DNA of 12,106 nucleotides, taken from the NCBI GenBank assembly GCA_020056045.1, contig JAGVIM010000035.1, positions 1 through 12,106 on the forward strand, read 5' to 3'. Below are positions 6,567-12,106 of the stretch, piece after piece. The translations under genes and the position numbers were made by a program. Origin of the DNA: Nanobdellota archaeon (GTDB taxonomy: Archaea; Nanobdellota; Nanobdellia; Pacearchaeales; GW2011-AR1). How positions within the stretch are numbered: position 1 is the first letter of the stretch; every line of letters starts with the position of its first letter. The notes below the pieces were generated by a model. That model was not told the DNA's origin. It ran no database searches and saw nothing but the letters and a program-made list of their open reading frames with translations.

Positions 6567-7517
6567 ATGTTAAAACAAAAAAAAACTTATAAATCCTCAA
6601 TGGAAAGGGTTGCTGAGATTCAAGGAGCTATTGTAAATGGAGCAAGTTCTCTTCAGCAAGTTGCAGATGCTATTGGTGTTTCAAAAAGTTTAGTTAAAAA
6701 AATAATGAGGATTGAGATTATAGATGCTCCTTTTAGAATTAAACCTATTGAAATATTAAGAGAAGAACAATTAAGAAGAGCTGAACTTTCTAAAATAGTT
6801 TCTTGTATTCATTGTGTTGCTAAAAGAGATTTGTCTTATGTTGAAAGATTAGCTTATGAGGATAGTTTAAGAGTTTTAGCTAGCTATAGTAATCGAGGAA
6901 CAGGTTATTCTTTTGATCAATTTTATGAATTTTTTAAAAGATATCATGCTGCTGTTGAAGCTGATGAGGGGGTTCCTCTTAGTCAACTTGGAAATGGGTT
7001 AGGAATTAGCAGATCGCAATTAGAAAAATTTTTAAAAAGAGCAGATAGAAAATCTTTAGGACATGATCACAAAAGAATTTTTTCTTCTCCAGAGGATAAA
7101 AAAACTTTAGAAAGAGCTTTTGAAGTTGATATGCCTATTTCTGATATTGCTTATTTTCTTAGGGGAAAATACAAATATAATAGTATTAATAGTTTTTTTA
7201 AGAGAAAATCTAGAAAAGGATTTACTCGTCCTGAAGTTAGAAAAATAGGATTATATTTTAAAACTGATTTAGGAGATTATCCTATTGAAGAGCAAAGAGA
7301 CCAAATAACCTATGCTATTGCTAGCCAGATTTATGAAGCAATTGATTTAAAATTTTCAAAGAAAGATATAGATGAGCTTCTTGATATTTCAGATAGGGTT
7401 TTTTCACAGGCTCTTTTATATAGGGGGGGAATTGGAGATAGAATAATGGAATCTTTAAGAATTTTATACCCTGATAATAATGTTCAAACGCCTTATATTA
7501 ATTGGAAGTTTAATTAA
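6567..7517 (+). CDS. Multi-helix-turn-helix protein B, paralogue of the preceding gene
   Basis: A 316-residue protein, 7 nt downstream of its paralogue and so in the same transcript. It has four HTH-like segments: about 27-48 (SSLQQVADAIGVSKSLVKKI), 136-158 (VPLSQLGNGLGISRSQLEKF), 188-212 (MPISDIAYFLRG...) and 264-284 (FSKKDIDELLDISDRVFSQA). Clear matches to protein A are ER..YE before segment 2, DIAYF against DISYF in segment 3, ASQIYEAID against ASQIYELMD, and ILYPDNNVQTPY against KIYPDREIIRPY. The two have diverged strongly, so the duplication is old or was followed by specialisation. They may form a heterodimer. No catalytic motif is seen. An in-frame ATG at 6600 is an alternative start. 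Confidence 0.75.
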   Translation: MLKQKKTYKSSMERVAEIQGAIVNGASSLQQVADAIGVSKSLVKKIMRIEIIDAPFRIKPIEILREEQLRRAELSKIVSCIHCVAKRDLSYVERLAYEDSLRVLASYSNRGTGYSFDQFYEFFKRYHAAVEADEGVPLSQLGNGLGISRSQLEKFLKRADRKSLGHDHKRIFSSPEDKKTLERAFEVDMPISDIAYFLRGKYKYNSINSFFKRKSRKGFTRPEVRKIGLYFKTDLGDYPIEEQRDQITYAIASQIYEAIDLKFSKKDIDELLDISDRVFSQALLYRGGIGDRIMESLRILYPDNNVQTPYINWKFN

Positions 7518-7534
7518 ATTTATTTGACATTTAA

Positions 7535-7543
7535 TTTATAAAG
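7535..7543 (+). promoter_or_regulatory. TATA box of the phosphoesterase gene
   Basis: TTTATAAAG is centred 25 nt before the ATG at 7564 in the 46-nt gap after the HTH pair, a clean leaderless promoter. Confidence 0.55.
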
Positions 7544-7563
7544 TTAATTAAGTTTTATTTTAT

Positions 7564-8400
7564 ATGGTTAGAATACTCGCAATTGGAGATTTTCATGGAA
7601 AATTTCCTGAAAAATTAAAGAAAGAAGCTGAAAAAGTTGACTTTGTTCTTTCAACAGGAGATTTTGGTGGGAGTGATAGACTTTTGAAAATTATCTTTAA
7701 ATATTTTTATACAGATTGGACAAAGGTAGTTGGAACTAAAAAAGCAAAAGAACTTATTTTAGAGGATTATAATTCTGGAAAATTTATTTTAAATAAACTA
7801 GGAAAACTTAAAACAAAGGTTTATACTATTCACGGAAACTGGGATTTTGAAGAAAGAAAACATAAAAAGAGAACTGGAGGATTAAAATTAAAAAAATACT
7901 CAGAAATAATGAGAACTAAGAAAAATATCTTTTTTTTAAATAAAAAATTAATCAACATTCAGGGGCTGAAATTATATGGTTTTGGCGGAATGGTCACTTC
8001 ATCTATTTATTTAACAAGAGAAAGTGGTTTTGATTATAAAAAACAAATGAGACAAAGGAGAATGCATAATTTAGAAAAAAAACAGTTATTTAAAAATGCA
8101 GAAAAAAATATTGATATCTTATTGGCCCATTATCCTCCTTATGGCTTTTTTGACATAGTAAAATATAAAGGAGAAAATCCAATGAATGGAAAGCATGTTG
8201 GATTTAAACCCTATACTGAGTTTATTAAAAAATATCAACCTAGACTATTCATTTGTGGGCATATGCATGAATATCAGGGAATAAAAAAGTTAGGAAATAC
8301 ATTAATTATTGCAACAGGTTCTACAAAAGAAGGTAAGGCTGCAATTATAGAATATCCTGATAATAAAAAAGGAAAGATTAGTGTTAAGTTTTTAAATTAG
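7564..8400 (+). CDS. Calcineurin-like metallophosphoesterase
   Basis: A 278-residue soluble phosphoesterase that should hydrolyse a phosphomonoester or phosphodiester using two metal ions. All the metal-binding motifs are present in order: GDFHG (Asp9, His11), GDFGG (Asp33), HGNWD (Asn93, with His91 and Asp95 nearby), LLAHYPP (His190) and GHMHEYQG (His234, His236). The HGNWD and GHMHEYQG wording resembles the small archaeal YfcE/Icc-like group. About 40 residues between motifs 2 and 3 (40-85) and a basic stretch (RKHKKR, then 155-180) are extra to the minimal fold and could be a cap or an RNA-binding surface. The substrate cannot be told. It has its own promoter and appears monocistronic. Confidence 0.88.
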   Translation: MVRILAIGDFHGKFPEKLKKEAEKVDFVLSTGDFGGSDRLLKIIFKYFYTDWTKVVGTKKAKELILEDYNSGKFILNKLGKLKTKVYTIHGNWDFEERKHKKRTGGLKLKKYSEIMRTKKNIFFLNKKLINIQGLKLYGFGGMVTSSIYLTRESGFDYKKQMRQRRMHNLEKKQLFKNAEKNIDILLAHYPPYGFFDIVKYKGENPMNGKHVGFKPYTEFIKKYQPRLFICGHMHEYQGIKKLGNTLIIATGSTKEGKAAIIEYPDNKKGKISVKFLN

Positions 8401-8522
8401 AATAAGTTCTTTGATCCAAGAGTTTTAATAATCTTTTAAATTCTTTATGAACATCTGGAATGCTTGATGGAATCTTATCATTAACTCTAATATTATACTT
8501 TGATTTTAATCTTTTCTAGCAT
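8384..8522 (-). pseudogene. Possible frameshifted small gene on the minus strand
   Basis: From an ATG at 8522 the minus strand reads MLEKIKIKV and then a stop. Another frame is open for 43 codons from 8515 to a stop at 8384-8386 and contains YNIRVNDKIPSSIPDV followed by a basic helix, KEFKRLLKLLDQRTYSNL. The composition and codon use look like local coding sequence. One frameshift near codon 8-9 would join the two into a protein of about 46 residues. It overlaps the phosphoesterase 3' end by 17 nt. It may be a decayed gene or the tail of a lost one, and the evidence is thin. Confidence 0.3.
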
Positions 8523-8529
8523 TAATTAA

Positions 8530-8541
8530 TTTTAAATATAC
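8530..8541 (+). promoter_or_regulatory. TATA box of the gatC operon
   Basis: TTTTAAATATAC is centred about 25 nt before the ATG at 8560, and the mRNA would be leaderless. No other promoter is evident before gatA, so it probably drives all four genes. Confidence 0.5.
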
Positions 8542-8559
8542 CCTATTTCTTGTTTTTAT

Positions 8560-8853
8560 ATGGTAGTTGATAAAGTTAAGATAGAGAGGGAAGCAAAAGG
8601 AATCTTAGATAAATTTGCAAAAGCACTTGAAAAGGTTGAGTTGGCAAGTCTATCTAAAGATGGAGGCACGATATTTGTTGATAGAGGAGAAGAATTTGAA
8701 AGGGTGGAAAGAGGCATAAGCTCATCAGATAAATCCGATGAGAATTCAAAATTTGCTGCTGAGGCAGAAAAGGGATTTAAACAAAGAATTTTAGACAATT
8801 CTCCTGATCATGATGATGATTTTATAATTGGTGAAAAAGGGAGTTGGAAATAA
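8560..8853 (+). CDS. gatC: Aspartyl/glutamyl-tRNA amidotransferase subunit C-like
   Basis: GatC is a small belt protein that wraps the GatA-GatB interface of the GatCAB amidotransferase and stabilises it. This 97-residue protein has the right size and layout: an N-terminal helix region (IEREAKGILDKFAKALEKV), a variable charged middle (41-72) and the C-terminal hallmark NSPDHDDDFI at 80-89, corresponding to the APDHxDGYI motif of GatC. The middle diverges strongly, so an automatic search might miss it. It starts the operon that ends with gatA, and only 3 nt separate it from the chorismate mutase gene, which supports the call. The start at 8560 fits the TATA box at 8530-8541. Confidence 0.72.
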   Translation: MVVDKVKIEREAKGILDKFAKALEKVELASLSKDGGTIFVDRGEEFERVERGISSSDKSDENSKFAAEAEKGFKQRILDNSPDHDDDFIIGEKGSWK

Positions 8854-8856
8854 AAA

Positions 8857-9114
8857 ATGGAGGATTTATCTAAATTCAGAAAAGAAATTGATAAATTAGA
8901 TAAAGAATTAATTGAAATTATTAAGCAAAGATTAATTATCTGTAAGAAGCTTGGTGATTTTAAGATGAAAAATGGGTTAAGAGTCAGAGATAGAAAAAGA
9001 GAAAAGCAAATTATTGCAGATAAAATTGAAAAATCAAGTTTAGATTCTAGATTTATTAAAAAATTATTTAAATTAATAATGAAAGAATCAAGGAGACTAC
9101 AAAAAGAATGGTAA
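8857..9114 (+). CDS. Chorismate mutase, AroQ type
   Basis: An 85-residue all-helical protein matching the AroQ fold, which rearranges chorismate to prephenate for Phe and Tyr synthesis. Every active-site position of the E. coli P-protein mutase domain has its counterpart: Arg8, Arg25, Lys36, Asp45, Arg48, Glu49, Ser78 and Gln82. Length and helix pattern fit a stand-alone, dimeric domain. There is no dehydratase or dehydrogenase fusion. What is odd is its place: it lies 3 nt after gatC and overlaps the next frame by 7 nt, and no other aromatic amino acid gene is visible. It may supply prephenate in a minimal pathway or act in another role. A purine-rich GGGAG at 8839-8843 may help initiation. 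Confidence 0.85.
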   Translation: MEDLSKFRKEIDKLDKELIEIIKQRLIICKKLGDFKMKNGLRVRDRKREKQIIADKIEKSSLDSRFIKKLFKLIMKESRRLQKEW

Positions 9115-9647
9115 CTCTAACAAGCTCTTTTGAACAAGTTCATTTTCTATGTCCTGAAGGCAGAGCTGACAGACCCATGGGGACAACTACTAGTCAAGGA
9201 TATGCTAAGAATGTACCTGCTTACTTTAGAAGAGAAAATCCTACAAATCAATATGGAAATAATAATAGACGAAATGGAGATAGAATTAAAGTAAATGGAA
9301 ATAATGGATCTTTGGTAGTAAAAAAGCTTGATGATTTAAAAGCTGATATAAAACCTTCTGAGTCTATTCCTTATATTGGAAAAATTGAAAAGTTGTTAGA
9401 TCTTTTAGGTTCTTTAATTGATAGATATCAACCTTTGACAAGAAGAAAGGTATTAGTGCAGACTGCAGATTTTTTGAAATTACAAGAAAGAATAAGAGAT
9501 GTATTGGATAATATAGAGCTTGGATCTGAAACAACTAGCTATTATGAGATAAAATATGCAGAATTAGTTGAAATGGCAAATGAAAAATGCCAGAGTATAA
9601 CTAAATTAAAAACTAAAGGTCATGCAGAGTCTAAAGATGATAATTGA
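9108..9647 (+). CDS. Hypothetical Asn-rich protein between chorismate mutase and GatA
   Basis: A 179-residue protein of unrecognised family. Its start overlaps the end of the chorismate mutase frame by 7 nt, and AAGGAG (9090-9095) lies 12 nt before it. Its end overlaps the start of gatA, so translation of the three is probably coupled. Residues 1-43 are Ser/Thr/Gly-rich. Residues 44-66 hold nine asparagines among Gly and Arg and look disordered. Residues 70-165 look helical (KIEKLLDLLGSLIDRY, then LKLQERIRDVLDNIEL). No membrane segment or catalytic motif is seen. The context suggests a role with the amidotransferase, for instance as a scaffold or accessory protein, but nothing in the sequence proves it. 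An internal ATG at 9177 is an alternative start. Confidence 0.6.
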   Translation: MVTLTSSFEQVHFLCPEGRADRPMGTTTSQGYAKNVPAYFRRENPTNQYGNNNRRNGDRIKVNGNNGSLVVKKLDDLKADIKPSESIPYIGKIEKLLDLLGSLIDRYQPLTRRKVLVQTADFLKLQERIRDVLDNIELGSETTSYYEIKYAELVEMANEKCQSITKLKTKGHAESKDDN

Positions 9648-10974
9648 AAAACTAAAACAAATTAAGGAAGGTAAATTAAGTGCAGAAGCAAACATAAAAT
9701 CTTTCCTAGAAAAAATTAAAAAAGATAATCCTAAAATAAATTCTGTTCTTCATATAAATGAAAATGCAATTGAACAGGCAAAACTTGTTGATAAAAAAAT
9801 AAAACAAGGAAAAGCAGGAAAACTCGCAGGATTAGGATTTATTGTTAAGAGTAATATTAATGTTTTAGGATTAATATGCAATTGTGCATCAAAAACTCTT
9901 GAAAATTATAAAGCTAGTTATAATGCTACTGTTATTGATAAACTGTTGAAAGAAGATGCAATTATTTTAGGTATGGCAAATATGGATGAATTTGCTTGTG
10001 GAAGTTCTGGAGAAAGTTCTGCATTTGGAGTTTGTAAAAATCCTGCTGCTTTAGATAGAATTCCTGGGGGAAGTAGTAGTGGGAGTGCTGCAAGTGTCGC
10101 TGCTGCTTTTTGTGATTTTAGTCTTGGAAGTGATACAGGGGGTAGTATTAGAAATCCTGCTTCACATTGTGGTGTTGTCGGATTTAAACCAAGTTATGGA
10201 GCTGTTTCAAGATATGGTTTAATTGATTTATCAATGAGCTTAGATCAAATAGGTCCTTTGGCAATTAGTGTTGAAGATTGTGAAATTGTTTTTAATATTA
10301 TTAAAGGAAAGGATGAACGAGACAGTGTTTCAAGAGATTTTGATGAAAATAAAAAAGATTTGAAAAAGATTATTATAGGTATTCCTAAGATTGGAGCAAA
10401 TAAAGATATTTTAGAATTGATTAATAAAAAAGTTGAAGAAGTTTTAAAAAAACAAGGTTGGAAAAAACAAAATGTTGAATTAAAATATATTGATTTAGGA
10501 ATTCAAACTTATTATCCTATAAACTATGTTGAATTTTTTTCAGGAACAAGAAAATTTGATGGAAGAAAGTATGGTAAAAAAATAGAAGACTCTTGTGGTG
10601 AAGAAGTTTTAAGAAGAATTCTTGGAGGAGGAGAAATTTGTAAGGCCGAACATGCAGGAAAATATTATAGAAGAGCATTAAAGGCAAAAGAAATAATAAA
10701 AAAGGAATTTGAAAATGCTTTTAAAAAATGTGATATTATTGTTATGCCAACTGTTCCAAGAATTCCCCATAGATTTAATGAAAAAATAAGTCTTGAAGAT
10801 ATGTATAATTATGATACTTTAACAGTTTTAGCAAATATTGCTGAAATTCCCGGAATATCAATTCCTTGTGGAATAATCAAAGAAGGGAAAGATGAGGTTC
10901 CTGTGAGTATTCAATTACTTGCAAAAGTTGGAGATGATTCTAATTTGCTTGAGATTGCTAAGAAGTTTGAATAA
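9637..10974 (+). CDS. gatA: Aspartyl/glutamyl-tRNA amidotransferase subunit A
   Basis: GatA is the glutaminase subunit: it releases ammonia from glutamine, which travels to the B/E-type subunit to amidate Asp-tRNA(Asn) or Glu-tRNA(Gln). It belongs to the amidase signature family. The Ser-cis-Ser-Lys triad is intact: Lys71 in GFIVKSNINV, Ser146 in PGGSSSGSAASVAA and Ser170 in GSDTGGSIRNPA, followed by CGVVGFKPSYGAVSRYG. The C-terminal signature MPTVPRIPHRF and NIAEIPGISIPCG are also present. At 445 residues it is a little shorter than usual (about 480) and stops soon after LLEIAKKFE. The ATG at 9622 is possible, but Met at 9637 gives the usual GatA N-terminus. The preceding frame overlaps it by 11 nt. 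It is the last gene of the gatC operon. Confidence 0.93.
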   Translation: MIIEKLKQIKEGKLSAEANIKSFLEKIKKDNPKINSVLHINENAIEQAKLVDKKIKQGKAGKLAGLGFIVKSNINVLGLICNCASKTLENYKASYNATVIDKLLKEDAIILGMANMDEFACGSSGESSAFGVCKNPAALDRIPGGSSSGSAASVAAAFCDFSLGSDTGGSIRNPASHCGVVGFKPSYGAVSRYGLIDLSMSLDQIGPLAISVEDCEIVFNIIKGKDERDSVSRDFDENKKDLKKIIIGIPKIGANKDILELINKKVEEVLKKQGWKKQNVELKYIDLGIQTYYPINYVEFFSGTRKFDGRKYGKKIEDSCGEEVLRRILGGGEICKAEHAGKYYRRALKAKEIIKKEFENAFKKCDIIVMPTVPRIPHRFNEKISLEDMYNYDTLTVLANIAEIPGISIPCGIIKEGKDEVPVSIQLLAKVGDDSNLLEIAKKFE

Positions 10975-11110
10975 CTTTATATATTCTTAATTATATTTTT
11001 GATATAAACTAAATTAAAGGAAAGGTGACTTGCGAGAGTTTGACTTTGACAAATCATATAAAATAGCAAAGTAAAACTTGAGTTTAGGAAAAACTTGGTT
11101 TTCATACGAA
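10975..11110 (+). other. Spacer between gatA and the hydrolase gene
   Basis: This 136-nt region holds T-rich sequence after gatA (ATATTTTT near 10993-11000), two TATA-like elements (GATATAAAC at 11001-11009 and CATATAAAATA near 11055-11065) and a slightly more G+C-rich stretch (11018-11050) with a repeated TTTGAC. The TTG at 11078 opens the hydrolase frame early, but the ATG at 11111 is the more likely start. No RNA gene is recognised. Confidence 0.4.
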
Positions 11111-11764
11111 ATGCAATACAAAAATATTGAAATTAAATGGGGCGGACATTCTGGATTTTTAATTAAACATAATGGTATGAATATTTTTATTGATCCTTTT
11201 AAATTAAATGAAGAGAGTTCTATGTTTAAGGCAGATTTGATTTTAATAACTCATGGTCATTGGGATCACTTTTCTGTTGAGGATATAAAAAGAATAATAA
11301 AAAACGATACAAAATTTATTGGACCTTCTGAAATTTTATCTCAGACTAGACAAGTAAAAGATGGAATTGATTTTGAAATAGCAGAACCAGAAAATAAAAT
11401 TAATTTTAATGAAATTATTATTGAAGTTGTTAATGCTTATAATGTTAACAAACCTTTTCATTCAAAAGGAGATGGTGTTGGTTATGTTATTGATTTTTCT
11501 GGAGTTAAAGTTTATCATGCAGGAGATACAGATGTTATTCCTGAAATGAATAATATTAAGACGGATATTGCACTACTTCCTGTTTCTGGGAAATTTACAA
11601 TGACTTCTGATGAAGCTGCAAAGGCAGCAGAGATTATTCATCCTGATCTTGCTATTCCTATACATTTGGGAAGCCATATTGGCGAGAAAACAGATGCGGA
11701 GAGGTTTGTTAAATTATGTAAAGAAAAAGGAATTAATGCTAAATTAATTGAAAAAGAGATCTAG
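11111..11764 (+). CDS. Metallo-beta-lactamase-fold hydrolase, UPF0173/UlaG-like
   Basis: A soluble two-metal hydrolase of about 217 residues. Counting from the ATG at 11111, metal ligands are visible in THGHWDHFS (His48, His50, Asp52, His53), HAGDTDVIPEM (His136, Asp139) and AIPIH (His185). The phrases GGHSGFLI at the start and FHSKGDGVGYVI in the middle are characteristic of the UPF0173/UlaG-like group, whose physiological substrates are mostly unknown. RNA-processing members of the fold carry extra domains (beta-CASP) that are absent here. A TTG at 11078 would add 11 residues (SLGKTWFSYE...) that do not look like part of the fold. It ends 42 nt before the antitoxin gene and seems independent of gatA. 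Confidence 0.85.
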   Translation: MQYKNIEIKWGGHSGFLIKHNGMNIFIDPFKLNEESSMFKADLILITHGHWDHFSVEDIKRIIKNDTKFIGPSEILSQTRQVKDGIDFEIAEPENKINFNEIIIEVVNAYNVNKPFHSKGDGVGYVIDFSGVKVYHAGDTDVIPEMNNIKTDIALLPVSGKFTMTSDEAAKAAEIIHPDLAIPIHLGSHIGEKTDAERFVKLCKEKGINAKLIEKEI

Positions 11765-11769
11765 AAAGA

Positions 11770-11778
11770 TTTATATAT
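11770..11778 (+). promoter_or_regulatory. TATA box of the vapBC-like operon
   Basis: TTTATATAT is centred 33 nt before the ATG at 11807, which leaves a very short leader. The surrounding 16 nt (11769-11784) are identical to 1-16 before the PIN-like gene. Confidence 0.5.
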
Positions 11779-11779
11779 T

Positions 11780-11797
11780 TGTTTAACATGTTTAACA
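11780..11797 (+). repeat. Tandem 9-bp repeat, likely VapB operator
   Basis: Two exact copies of TGTTTAACA stand head to tail between the TATA box and the antitoxin start. The junction is the palindrome AACATGTT. Antitoxins of this class usually repress their own promoter, and this is the obvious binding site. It would overlap the transcription start. Confidence 0.5.
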
Positions 11798-11806
11798 TGG
11801 AAAAAT

Positions 11807-12052
11807 ATGGAAAAAACATTTGTTGGAATTAGAGATGTAGATGAAGAAACTTTTAGGAAATTTAGAAGTTTGGCTATTGAAAGAAAAATGAAAATTGGTG
11901 AGGCTCTAAGCCTTGCCATGAAAAAGATGATGAATGATAAAAATAAAGAGGGAAAGAAAAAAATAGGTATTATTAATATAAAACCTTTAGACTTTGGAAA
12001 AGGAACAGAGAATTCAAGTGAAGAAATTGATAAAATCATTTATGGGGTATGA
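11807..12052 (+). CDS. vapB: VapB-like antitoxin
   Basis: An 81-residue antitoxin. The N-terminal half (KTFVGIRDVDEETFRKFRSLAIERKMKIGEAL... to about 42) is the DNA-binding, ribbon-helix-helix-like part common in archaeal VapB proteins: a short strand, then two helices. The C-terminal half (43-81) is charged and probably folds only on binding the toxin. Only 2 nt separate its stop from the ATG of a PIN-domain gene, the classic antitoxin-toxin order. It likely represses the operon through the repeats at 11780-11797. An out-of-frame ATG at 11797, in a near copy of the start region, opens only 11 codons. The antitoxin role is family knowledge plus context. Confidence 0.8.
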   Translation: MEKTFVGIRDVDEETFRKFRSLAIERKMKIGEALSLAMKKMMNDKNKEGKKKIGIINIKPLDFGKGTENSSEEIDKIIYGV

Positions 12053-12054
12053 AA

Positions 12055-12106
12055 ATGGTATTTTTAGATACTAGTTTTATTATCTCCTATCTTAATAAAA
12101 GGGATA
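12055..12106 (+). CDS. vapC: VapC-type PIN toxin, 5' end only
   Basis: Seventeen codons are visible before the window ends: MVFLDTSFIISYLNKRD. The FLDTSFIISYL wording is the standard first strand of VapC PIN domains, with Asp5 as the first catalytic acid. VapC toxins are Mg-dependent ribonucleases that cut specific tRNAs or rRNA when free of VapB. It starts 2 nt after the antitoxin stop. Whether the rest is intact cannot be seen. Confidence 0.8.
   Translation, partial: MVFLDTSFIISYLNKRD

Noticed and set aside
8721..8742. CTCATC/GATGAG inverted repeat inside gatC
   Set aside because: Only six base pairs around a 10-nt loop in coding sequence, likely chance.
8556..8798. Open frame of 80 codons on the minus strand over gatC
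   Set aside because: Ser/Leu/Phe-rich shadow. The plus strand has the GatC hallmark motif and the operon context.
10975..11110. tRNA or other known RNA gene in the gatA-hydrolase spacer
   Set aside because: No T-arm consensus, acceptor pairing or CCA-like end could be found on either strand.
11761..12039. Open frame of 92 codons on the minus strand over vapB
   Set aside because: Phe/Ser-rich shadow of the antitoxin gene, which is supported by the adjoining vapC.
1..12106. CRISPR array, insertion sequence or phage genes
   Set aside because: No regularly spaced repeats, transposase or integrase motifs, or terminal inverted repeats were seen.

Overview
The window is AT-rich (roughly 30% G+C by eye), densely packed and encoded mostly on the plus strand. 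It looks like an archaeon of the DPANN type (Woesearchaeota/Pacearchaeota-like), which is an inference from three things. The amidotransferase B/E-family subunit is the archaeal GatE type. Proteins are short and Arg is almost always AGA. Many start codons lie about 25 nt after a TATA-like box, as expected for leaderless archaeal transcripts. No tRNA, rRNA, CRISPR array or insertion sequence was found, and no gene-free stretch exceeds about 160 nt.

Layout. (1) 31-1587: a PIN-like nuclease candidate followed by an RNA ligase of the T4 Rnl2-like type. (2) 1632-4665: gatE, then aspS. Both proteins lack the GAD domain that normally marks GatE and bacterial-type AspRS. (3) 4666-5424, minus strand: two small orphan genes, the first ending base-to-base against the aspS stop. 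(4) 5425-5560: a divergent spacer with a long inverted repeat. (5) 5561-7517: two tandem paralogous proteins, each with four helix-turn-helix-like segments. (6) 7564-8400: a calcineurin-like phosphoesterase, followed by a spacer with a possible decayed minus-strand gene. (7) 8560-10974: a tight operon of gatC, a chorismate mutase, an Asn-rich orphan protein and gatA. (8) 11111-11764: a metallo-beta-lactamase-fold hydrolase. (9) 11807-12106: a VapB-like antitoxin and the start of a VapC PIN toxin, cut by the window end.

The central theme is tRNA-dependent amide formation. AspRS carries His31 and Gly81, the pair seen in the non-discriminating Pseudomonas aeruginosa enzyme, so it probably also makes Asp-tRNA(Asn). 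GatC, GatA and a trimmed GatE could then convert this to Asn-tRNA(Asn), and perhaps Glu-tRNA(Gln) to Gln-tRNA(Gln). No GatB or GatD is visible here. The other candidates for new biology are the PIN/RNA-ligase pair, the tandem multi-HTH proteins, and the chorismate mutase plus Asn-rich orphan embedded in the gatC-gatA operon.
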